Assembly (NCBI GenBank): GCA_949118805.1
Contig: CASAUJ010000038.1
Location: forward strand, 1-13,676
Length of the DNA: 13,676 nucleotides
DNA from: an uncultured Clostridia bacterium
GTDB lineage: Bacteria; Bacillota; Clostridia; TANB77; CAG-508
Direction: 5' to 3'
The notes beneath the pieces are model-generated. The model was not told the origin of the DNA. It searched no databases and worked only from the letters and a program-made list of their open reading frames with translations. The translations under genes and the position numbers were made by a program. This document shows positions 8,174 to 13,676 of the stretch, piece by piece. Within the stretch, counting starts at the first letter, position 1, and each line of letters starts with the position of its first letter.

Positions 8174-9535
8174 CTACCATAAAGTTGGACGGAATCCTAC
8201 ACTTCGGAAGCCATCGCCAGTAGGATTGTCACTACGGCAAGGTGCTGAATCGGTACTACCACTGCTACCAAAACTTGCTCCACGAACACTGCAAGATTTG
8301 CTTGTATTCGGCGTTTTTTCTAAACTCCATTCCCATACATTTCCCACTAAATCATAAATTTCTAACACACTATTTCTCTCTGTTCCTCCTGTTGTTAATA
8401 ATACTGATGAAAAAATTGGTTTTACGTAACCATGTCCCGCTTCTGTCCATGAACCTACTCTTTCTGGTGCGGTTGTATACTTTCCTCTTGTAATAGTAAA
8501 TTCAGCATCACCATAGTTTCCCCAATCACTTGAATTTATCTTTAACTTGTTTTGTCTTTCTTCTTTGGTTTCTCCTAGTTTTCTTCCCTTTTCTTCTATG
8601 TATTTTAATACTAAATCCCATTGAATTCCAAACATTAAACTACTTGTTTTTCCTCCTGTTGCTAATTCTTTGGATTTTGCTTGTGCTTGTGCACAAGTGA
8701 TAAAATTATAAGGATAGACATTTTGTTGAATCACTACAGTTGTTAAGTTGTATTCTTTTCCATGTCTAGGGGTGGTTGTTCCTGCTTCATATCTTCCAAT
8801 ATAAAATCCTCCATTTTCATACACACTTTTTAACATACTTTGTTTATGATTATTATACTCTATTGCATTAGGAAAACCATGTTGATCCCTTGAATAAAAA
8901 GTATCTGTATAACCAGATTTCCTATATGCACTAGCATAAGTTTGTAAATCGGTTTCTATTTTAGTATATTCTTCCTCTGTAAAATCTTTTATACCTAGTC
9001 CCGCTGTTTGATATACTTCCTCTCTTTTTGGCACTTCAATCCATACCCATTCATTTCCATTCTTATCTGTCATTACGATGCCTGTTTCTAGATCCCCTTC
9101 TATTTTTTGTGCTCCTTCTGGTAAAAAGGGATTGGTTTCCTCTGGTATGGGAGATTCTTCTTTTTCGCCTTCTACTGTCACTTTTCCTTTTTCATCAATG
9201 ATTACTTTGTAACCATTTATTACTGTTGTAATTGGTAATTTTCCATTGGTATCGGTTATGGTTCCAATCTTTTCGATTTTTGCTAATTCTTCTTTTAATT
9301 CTTCGACATTCAAAATCTCCTGTTCATCATAACTTCCCATCACTGCTAATTGCACTTGCTCTTTTATATTAGCTTGATTGGTCTCATTTTTAGCAGTAGT
9401 TGCTTTTCCAAGAATTCCTCCTTCTCCCATTAAAGTGGCTATACTCACTCCTGCTAAAATTAACAATACAATAATAGTAATCATTAACGCAATTAACGTA
9501 ATTCCTTTATCCAAAGCTTTTTTTCCTTTTTTCAC
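8174..9535 (-). CDS. Prepilin-like surface protein with C-terminal FGE-sulfatase/C-type-lectin-like domain; candidate DGR target
   Basis: The 453-residue protein starts with GTG at 9535; GAGGGGG at 9550-9544 lies 8 bases upstream. Residues 1-10 are basic (MKKGKKALDK). G11 would be the prepilin-peptidase site, followed by a hydrophobic helix (12-35) as in type IV pilins. The mature +5 residue is Ala instead of the usual Glu. A linker with a small repeat-like domain covers about 50-140. From about 150 on (NEWVWIEVP 161-169, GGFYIGRYEAG 242-252, VGNVWEWS 397-404, CSVRGASF 415-422, SVGFRP 445-450) it matches the formylglycine-generating-enzyme (FGE)/C-type-lectin fold. The paired catalytic cysteines of true FGE are not evident, so a binding role at the surface is likelier than enzymology. 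The last ~35 codons differ sharply in composition from the rest (see findings). It has its own promoter and terminator. Confidence is high for a surface FGE-like protein and moderate for DGR diversification. Confidence 0.85.
   Translation of the reverse strand: MKKGKKALDKGITLIALMITIIVLLILAGVSIATLMGEGGILGKATTAKNETNQANIKEQVQLAVMGSYDEQEILNVEELKEELAKIEKIGTITDTNGKLPITTVINGYKVIIDEKGKVTVEGEKEESPIPEETNPFLPEGAQKIEGDLETGIVMTDKNGNEWVWIEVPKREEVYQTAGLGIKDFTEEEYTKIETDLQTYASAYRKSGYTDTFYSRDQHGFPNAIEYNNHKQSMLKSVYENGGFYIGRYEAGTTTPRHGKEYNLTTVVIQQNVYPYNFITCAQAQAKSKELATGGKTSSLMFGIQWDLVLKYIEEKGRKLGETKEERQNKLKINSSDWGNYGDAEFTITRGKYTTAPERVGSWTEAGHGYVKPIFSSVLLTTGGTERNSVLEIYDLVGNVWEWSLEKTPNTSKSCSVRGASFGSSGSTDSAPCRSDNPTGDGFRSVGFRPTLW
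8195..8293 (-). other. Putative DGR variable region (VR) at the end of the FGE-like domain
   Basis: Codons 415-447 cover the stretch from CSVRG to SVG. By hand count these 99 bases are about 52% GC and only about 21% adenine on the coding strand, in a gene and genome that are visibly AT-rich with A-rich coding strands. Many codons are NNY (AGT, GGT, AGC, ACC, GAT, TGC, GAC, GGC, TTC), as expected when AAY template codons are rewritten by adenine-specific mutagenesis. The position, between an RG-[GA]-S-[FW] block and a terminal GFRP, is where known DGR variable regions lie in FGE-type targets. No template repeat or reverse transcriptase is in the window, so this is a prediction. Confidence 0.5.
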
Positions 9536-9588
9536 TCTTTTTTCCCCCTCATCTTTTGTCTTTCTACTTTCACCTTTTTAATATTTTC

Positions 9589-9617
9589 ATTCTATCATCA
9601 CCTAAAATATGTGTCAA
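9589..9617 (-). promoter_or_regulatory. Consensus sigma-A promoter of the pilin-like/FGE-domain gene
   Basis: On the minus strand, a perfect -35 TTGACA at 9617-9612 and a -10 TAGAAT at 9594-9589 are spaced 17 bases apart. The predicted start is near 9582, giving a leader of about 47 bases with a GAGGGGG ribosome site before the GTG start. This is one of the two strongest promoters in the window and suggests substantial expression of the surface protein. Confidence 0.85.
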
Positions 9618-9618
9618 T

Positions 9619-9681
9619 AAGTTTTCATAATTTTATAAAATGCTTTTTAACTATTGGAAAACAAGTTTTCATAATTTTATA
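9619..9681 (-). repeat. Two 19-bp direct repeats just upstream of the promoter
   Basis: On the plus strand AAGTTTTCATAATTTTATA occurs perfectly at 9619-9637 and again at 9663-9681, 44 bases apart (about four helical turns). The proximal copy ends one base before the -35 box and the distal copy abuts the rpoC terminator. The spacing and phase suit a regulator-binding pair or UP-element-like sequence; duplication in AT-rich DNA is the alternative. Confidence 0.75.
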
Positions 9682-9682
9682 C

Positions 9683-9708
9683 AAAAAAAGTGGATCTCTC
9701 CACTTTTT
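9683..9708 (-). terminator. Intrinsic terminator of rpoC
   Basis: A perfect 10-bp stem (9685-9694 with 9699-9708) with a GAGA tetraloop on the minus strand is followed by U residues (TTTTTTT counting the stem end). It lies about 75 bases after the rpoC stop. It closes the rpoC transcript before the promoter of the surface-protein gene. Confidence 0.9.
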
Positions 9709-9730
9709 AAGACAATTCTTTTTTTCTTTT

Positions 9731-9790
9731 TTAAAGGTGTGTCCCCTTCATCCCCAAAAAGGGGATTTCAAAGAGCGTCCCTTAATTCAC
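9731..9790. repeat. Possible REP-like palindromic element at the rpoC 3' end
   Basis: The segment holds a compact stem ATCCCC-AAAAA-GGGGAT (9750-9766) flanked by AAAGGTGTGTCCCC (9733-9746) and AAAGAGCGTCCC (9770-9781). The second flank continues into the rpoC stop codon as CGTCCCTTAATTCAC. An inverted near-copy of that last motif lies just before rpoC (13323-13338). GGGACG-type cores with imperfect palindromes resemble REP-like elements mobilised by Y1 (RAYT) transposases in Clostridia; that assignment is from memory of the family and is not certain. Confidence 0.4.
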
Positions 9791-12700
9791 TACTTCGTCT
9801 GTTGTTTCTTCTAATTCGTATTCTGTATTGATGTGTATGTCTTGGTATTTTTGCATCCCTGTTCCTGCTGGTATTAGTTTACCAATGATTACATTTTCTT
9901 TTAATCCTACTAAGTCATCTGTTTTTCCTTTGATGGCTGCTTCGGTAAGTACTCTTGTGGTTTCTTGGAAAGAGGCTGCTGATAGGAAACTGTCGGTTGC
10001 TAAAGATGCTTTGGTTATTCCTAGTAAGACTCTTTTTCCTGTTGCTTGACGTTTTCCTTCTGCTTTTACAGCATTGTTTTTCTCTTCGAATTCATACATA
10101 TCAATTAGAGATCCTGGGAACATATCTGTATCAGCATTGTCTTCTACTCTAACTTTTTTAAGCATTTGTCTTCCAATTACTTCAATGTGCTTGTCATTGA
10201 TATCAACACCTTGATTTCTATATACTTTTTGTACTTCTGAAATCAAGTACTCATAAACGCCTTCTGGACCTTTAATTTCTAAGATTTCACTTGGATTAAT
10301 AGAACCTTCAATTAAGGCTTCTCCCGCTTCTACCAAATCACCATCTCTTACTTTCATCTTTGATCCAAATGGTATGGTATAAGTTTTTGAATTATCCTTT
10401 GAGGATACCACCACTTCTTTTTTCTTTTTGGTTTCTTTAATTTTTACTTTTCCGTCAATTTCAGAAATGATAGCCAATCCTTTTGGTTTTCTTGCTTCAA
10501 ATAGTTCCTCAACTCTAGGCAAACCTTGTGTAATGTCGGCTACCCCTGCTACTCCTCCTGAGTGAATGGTTCTCATAGTAAGCTGTGTACCAGGTTCTCC
10601 GATGGATTGTGCTGCAATAATTCCAATGGCTTCTCCTATGGATACTAAGTCTCGTCTTGCTAATCCCATTCCATAACATTTTTGACATACACCATGTTTT
10701 GAACGACATCCTAATACAGAACGTACTTTTAATTTTTCGATTCCTGCTTCTACAATTTCTTCTGCTATTTTTTCTGTAATCATCGTATCTTTATCAACGA
10801 TTAATTTTTTCGTTTCTGGATGGAATACATCTTCAATTGTAAATCTTCCCAATAGTCTTTCTTGCATTTTTTCGATGATTTGATTTCCATCTTTAATGTC
10901 ATATACTACAATTCCATCTCCTGTACCACAGTCCTCTTCTCTTACAATTATATCTTGTGATACGTCTACTAATCTTCTTGTTAAATATCCTGAGTCGGCC
11001 GTTCTTAGAGCTGTATCAGAAAGTCCTTTACGAGCTCCATGGGCTGATATGAAATATTCTAAGGCATCTAATCCTTCTGCAAAAGATGACTTAATTGGAA
11101 TTTCAACCGCTTTTCCTGTGGTACTTGCCATCAATCCACGAATTCCTGCAATTTGTCTTAATTGGTTCATATTACCACGGGCTCCTGATTTAACCATCAT
11201 ATAAATTGGATTTAATTCATCAAAATTCTCTTCCATTGCAGAACTTACTTGTTTTGTTGTATCTTCCCATACATTAATAACTGCTTTGTATCTTTCATCA
11301 TCTGTTATCAATCCTCTTGCATACTGTTTTCGAATGGTTTCTACTTTTTTATCAGATTCTTTCAACAAATCCTTTTTAGCTGCTGGTACTTGCACATCAT
11401 CAATTGAAAAAGTAATTCCAGCTAAGGTTGAATATTTAAATCCTAATGCTTTAATATAATCAATTACTTCTGCTGATTCAGATAATCCATGAACGCGAAT
11501 CACTCTTTCAATAATGTTTCCCATTGATTTTTTCATAACTGGAAAATCAATTTCATATTGGAAAGGATCTTTTTTTCGATCAATGAATCCTAAATCTTGT
11601 GGAATTCCCTTATTAAATATGATTCTACCCACACTGGTTTCAATTTTTTTGGCTTTTCTCTCTCCATTGATCTCTTTTTCCATTCGAACGAAAATTTTTG
11701 CATGAATTGCTACATCATGATTTTCAAATGCCATAATAGCTTCATCAGGATCTTTGAAATATTTCCCTTCTCCTTTTTCTCCCTCTAATACCATGGTTAG
11801 ATAATAAGCTCCTAAAATCATGTCTAGTCTTGGTACAGCAACTGGTTTTCCATCTTGTGGTTTTAATAAGTTATTGGTAGATAACATTAAATATCTTGAT
11901 TCTGCCTGTGCTTCTGGTGATAATGGTAAATGCACAGCCATTTGATCTCCATCAAAGTCTGCATTAAATGCTTCACAAACTAATGGGTGAAGTTTAATGG
12001 CTCTTCCTTCTACTAAAACTGGTTCAAAACTTTGAATTCCTAATCTATGCAAAGTAGGAGCACGGTTTAGCATAACAGGATGATCTTTAATTACTTCTTC
12101 TAAAATTCCCCATACTTCTGGTCTTAATCTTTCTACCATTCTTTTCGCATTTTTAATGTTTTGTGCCATACCTCGATTAACCAATTCCCTCATAACAAAT
12201 GGTTTGAATAATTCTACTGCCATTTCTTTTGGAAGTCCACATTGGTATATCTTTAATTCTGGCCCTACTACAATAACAGAACGTCCTGAGTAGTCTACAC
12301 GTTTTCCCAATAAGTTTTGACGGAAACGTCCTTGTTTTCCTTTTAATAAGTCTGATAAAGATTTTAATGGTCGATTTCCAGCTCCTGTTACTGGTCTTCC
12401 TCTTCTTCCATTATCAATTAAAGCATCGACTGATTCTTGAAGCATTCTTTTTTCATTTCGAACAATAATTTCTGGTGCTCCTAGTTCTAACAATCTTTTT
12501 AATCGATTGTTTCGATTAATCACTCTACGATATAAATCATTTAGATCAGAGGTAGCAAATCTACCACCATCTAGTTGTACCATTGGTCTTAATTCTGGCG
12601 GAATAACTGGAACTACTTGCATTACCATCCATTCTGGACGATTTCCTGAAATTCGAAACGCTTCTACTGTATCTAATCTTTTTACTAATTTTACTCTTTT

Positions 12701-13306
12701 TTGTTCACTTGCACTTTCTAATTCTTTTCTAATTCCTATTGATAATTTATCTAAATCTACTTGCTCTAATAATTCTCTTAATGCTTCTGCTCCCATTTTT
12801 GCTCGAAAAGAACCTCTTCCATATTGTTCTTCTGCTTCGTGGTATTCTTTTTCATTTAACACTTGGCATTTTTCCAAGTTTGTTGTTCCTTTATCAATCA
12901 CTACATAAGATGCAAAATAAATAATTTTTTCTAAATTTCTTGGCGAAATATCTAAGATAAGAGCAATTCTACTTGGAATTCCTTTAAAATACCATATATG
13001 AGCAACTGGTGCTGCCAATTCAATATGTCCCATTCTTTCACGTCTTACCTTTGCTTTCGTTACTTCTACTCCACAACGATCACAAACAATTCCTTTGTAT
13101 CTTACTCTTTTATATTTCCCACAATGACATTCCCAATCTTTGGTTGGTCCAAATATTTTTTCACAAAACAAACCATCTTTTTCTGGTTTTAGTGTTCGAT
13201 AATTAATTGTCTCTGGTTTTTTTACCTCACCTTTTGACCATTCTCTTACCTTTTCATCAGATGCCACTCCTATTTTTAACTTATTAAAAATATCTAATTC
13301 GTCCAC
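9782..13306 (-). CDS. rpoC: DNA-directed RNA polymerase beta' subunit
   Basis: Beta' forms half of the RNA polymerase active-site cleft. With the GTG start at 13306 the protein is 1174 residues, normal for Bacillota. I prefer this start over an upstream GTG at 13348 for two reasons. AGGGGG at 13319-13314 lies 7 bases before it, and the family begins near the DIFNKLKIGVAS block. Visible motifs (numbered from the chosen start) include the zinc ribbon C60, C62, C75, C78, the catalytic NADFDGD at 448-454 (three Asp bind Mg2+), the trigger-loop stretch LSDTALRTADSGYLTRRL (about 762-779), and the second zinc site C793, C867, C874, C877. GEPGTQLTMRT lies near residue 903. No frameshift or intein is present. 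Unusually, no rpoB end precedes it and no rpsL/rpsG/fusA follows; a surface-protein gene does. Confidence 0.98.
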   Translation of the reverse strand: MDELDIFNKLKIGVASDEKVREWSKGEVKKPETINYRTLKPEKDGLFCEKIFGPTKDWECHCGKYKRVRYKGIVCDRCGVEVTKAKVRRERMGHIELAAPVAHIWYFKGIPSRIALILDISPRNLEKIIYFASYVVIDKGTTNLEKCQVLNEKEYHEAEEQYGRGSFRAKMGAEALRELLEQVDLDKLSIGIRKELESASEQKRVKLVKRLDTVEAFRISGNRPEWMVMQVVPVIPPELRPMVQLDGGRFATSDLNDLYRRVINRNNRLKRLLELGAPEIIVRNEKRMLQESVDALIDNGRRGRPVTGAGNRPLKSLSDLLKGKQGRFRQNLLGKRVDYSGRSVIVVGPELKIYQCGLPKEMAVELFKPFVMRELVNRGMAQNIKNAKRMVERLRPEVWGILEEVIKDHPVMLNRAPTLHRLGIQSFEPVLVEGRAIKLHPLVCEAFNADFDGDQMAVHLPLSPEAQAESRYLMLSTNNLLKPQDGKPVAVPRLDMILGAYYLTMVLEGEKGEGKYFKDPDEAIMAFENHDVAIHAKIFVRMEKEINGERKAKKIETSVGRIIFNKGIPQDLGFIDRKKDPFQYEIDFPVMKKSMGNIIERVIRVHGLSESAEVIDYIKALGFKYSTLAGITFSIDDVQVPAAKKDLLKESDKKVETIRKQYARGLITDDERYKAVINVWEDTTKQVSSAMEENFDELNPIYMMVKSGARGNMNQLRQIAGIRGLMASTTGKAVEIPIKSSFAEGLDALEYFISAHGARKGLSDTALRTADSGYLTRRLVDVSQDIIVREEDCGTGDGIVVYDIKDGNQIIEKMQERLLGRFTIEDVFHPETKKLIVDKDTMITEKIAEEIVEAGIEKLKVRSVLGCRSKHGVCQKCYGMGLARRDLVSIGEAIGIIAAQSIGEPGTQLTMRTIHSGGVAGVADITQGLPRVEELFEARKPKGLAIISEIDGKVKIKETKKKKEVVVSSKDNSKTYTIPFGSKMKVRDGDLVEAGEALIEGSINPSEILEIKGPEGVYEYLISEVQKVYRNQGVDINDKHIEVIGRQMLKKVRVEDNADTDMFPGSLIDMYEFEEKNNAVKAEGKRQATGKRVLLGITKASLATDSFLSAASFQETTRVLTEAAIKGKTDDLVGLKENVIIGKLIPAGTGMQKYQDIHINTEYELEETTDEVVN

Positions 13307-13313
13307 TCTTTTT

Positions 13314-13319
13314 CCCCCT
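13314..13319 (-). promoter_or_regulatory. Ribosome binding site that decides the rpoC start
   Basis: AGGGGG lies seven bases upstream of the GTG at 13306. No comparable site precedes the in-frame GTG at 13348, which falls inside the loop of a long hairpin. The surrounding GGGGGAAAAAGAGTG closely matches the GGGGGAAAAAAGAGTG before the GTG start of the pilin-like gene. Confidence 0.7.
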
Positions 13320-13324
13320 ATGTG

Positions 13325-13381
13325 AATTAGGGACGTTTCTTTTTTCACCTATATTTCCCAAAAGAAACGTACTACCTAATT
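13325..13381 (-). repeat. Long imperfect hairpin in the rpoC leader, possibly REP-like
   Basis: An 11-bp perfect stem (13333-13343 with 13360-13370, ACGTTTCTTTT type) is capped by a 16-base loop. It is extended by a 7-bp outer stem (13325-13331 with 13375-13381, AATTAGG/CCTAATT) across a 1-versus-4 base internal loop. No U tract follows on the minus strand (it runs into CACATAGGGGG), so it is not an ordinary terminator. It lies 5 bases upstream of the rpoC ribosome site and could affect rpoC mRNA processing or translation. Its edge shares CGTCCC-TAATTCAC with the opposite end of rpoC. Confidence 0.65.
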
Positions 13382-13393
13382 GATTTTCTAGTT

Positions 13394-13411
13394 GCAATCT
13401 TTTGAGATTGC
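13394..13411. other. Short stem-loop upstream of rpoC
   Basis: GCAATCT-TTTG-AGATTGC forms a perfect 7-bp stem with a four-base loop. On the plus strand it is followed by TTTGTTTTTG, so it could act as a terminator for any antisense transcript. On the minus strand it lacks a U tract. With the 57-base hairpin next to it, it makes the rpoC leader unusually structured. Confidence 0.45.
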
Positions 13412-13548
13412 TTTGTTTTTGTCTCACTACTCTCCTGAAAACATTAACTTCATTTGGGCATTTCAAAACAGATTTATAAGTCTATCCATTGCTCGAACAA
13501 TTCCTTCCTGTCGCTTTTTCTCTTTTTGAAATTTATTCAATTAATATC

Positions 13549-13676
13549 CTATAAACATGGCTCTTCTTTTTTGATCCTTTCCTCCATATTTTCATCAAAC
13601 AAGATAATAATCCACATTTTGCAATCTTCATTATCTCGTTCATTATAATTTTCTTCTAAATAATTCAAAACGTTTT
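13549..13676 (-). CDS. Possible C-terminal end of an unidentified gene running off the window
   Basis: One minus-strand frame is open from the window edge to a TAG at 13551-13549. It gives 41 residues rich in Glu/Asp/Asn/Lys (…NYNERDNEDCKMW… ending KKEEPCL). It does not match the RpoB C-terminus, which would be expected directly upstream of rpoC, and I do not recognise it. Being open for 41 codons in AT-rich DNA is only weak evidence of coding. The next ~240 bases to rpoC hold a 25-codon frame from TTG at 13540 to a TGA at 13465-13463, without a good ribosome site, and the two stem-loops. No convincing gene is seen there. Confidence 0.3.
   Translation of the reverse strand, partial: NVLNYLEENYNERDNEDCKMWIIILFDENMEERIKKEEPCL

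Noticed and set aside
7929..8357. A 142-codon plus-strand reading frame covering the gap after the surface-protein gene and its 3' end.
   Set aside because: It runs antisense through the terminator and the FGE C-terminus, has no ribosome site, and encodes a low-complexity Phe/Leu/Ser sequence typical of reading purine-rich coding DNA backwards.
12507..12908. A 133-codon plus-strand frame inside rpoC.
   Set aside because: It is antisense to a highly conserved part of rpoC and resembles no protein; it is a shadow frame.
13307..13348. The longer rpoC N-terminus beginning with GTG at 13348.
   Set aside because: The extra 14 residues are not family-like, the codon falls in the hairpin loop without a ribosome site, and the GTG at 13306 has AGGGGG at good spacing.
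13284..13466. A 60-codon minus-strand frame overlapping the rpoC start.
   Set aside because: It runs through both hairpins, overlaps rpoC out of frame, lacks a convincing ribosome site and looks like no known family.
1..13676. CRISPR arrays, tRNA or rRNA genes, integrases or a reverse transcriptase.
   Set aside because: No regularly spaced repeats, no tRNA-like clover pattern in the gaps, and none of the supported proteins has recombinase or reverse-transcriptase motifs.

Overview
The window comes from an AT-rich, low-GC Gram-positive bacterium. I would place it among the uncultured gut Clostridia (Bacillota), but that is inference. The support is the conserved gdpP-rplI-dnaB order, strong AGGAGG-type ribosome binding sites, TTGACA/TATAAT-type promoters, AT-rich codon use, and a prepilin-type leader of the 'GITLIAL' kind followed by an FGE-like domain. 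All genes I can support are on the minus strand, so transcription runs from high to low coordinates.

In order of transcription: (1) 13307-13676 is a gene-poor leader holding the end of an unidentified reading frame and two stem-loops. No RpoB C-terminus is visible there, although rpoB normally lies directly upstream of rpoC. (2) rpoC (9782-13306) ends in a clear intrinsic terminator. (3) A monocistronic surface-protein gene (8174-9535) has its own consensus promoter and terminator. It encodes a prepilin-like N-terminus joined to a C-type-lectin/FGE-sulfatase-like domain. Its last ~35 codons look like the variable region of a diversity-generating retroelement (DGR) target. (4) Two translationally coupled membrane glycosyltransferase genes follow (5375-7907): a GtrB/DPM1-like GT2 and a GT-C (PMT/ArnT-like) enzyme, with promoter and terminator. 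(5) A housekeeping operon, gdpP - rplI - dnaB - tilS, starts from a consensus promoter at 5233-5261. (6) The first codons of a gene that is probably ftsH lie at the low-coordinate edge, with their own promoter.

The housekeeping half (tilS to gdpP, ftsH) is ordinary and well conserved. The 5.4-9.8 kb half is accessory and cell-surface related. GT2 probably makes a polyprenyl-phosphate sugar and the GT-C enzyme uses it outside the membrane. The neighbouring pilin-like protein is a possible but unproven acceptor.

The most interesting signal is the putative DGR variable region at 8195-8293. It is GC-rich and adenine-poor in an AT-rich gene, dense in NNY codons, and sits at the FGE C-terminus where DGR variable regions are known to lie. 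No reverse transcriptase or template repeat is in the window, so it would have to be a remote target. Second, rpoC is bracketed by related inverted short sequences containing a GGGACG core, which resemble REP-like palindromic elements. This fits rpoC having lost its usual rpoB and rpsL/fusA neighbours.
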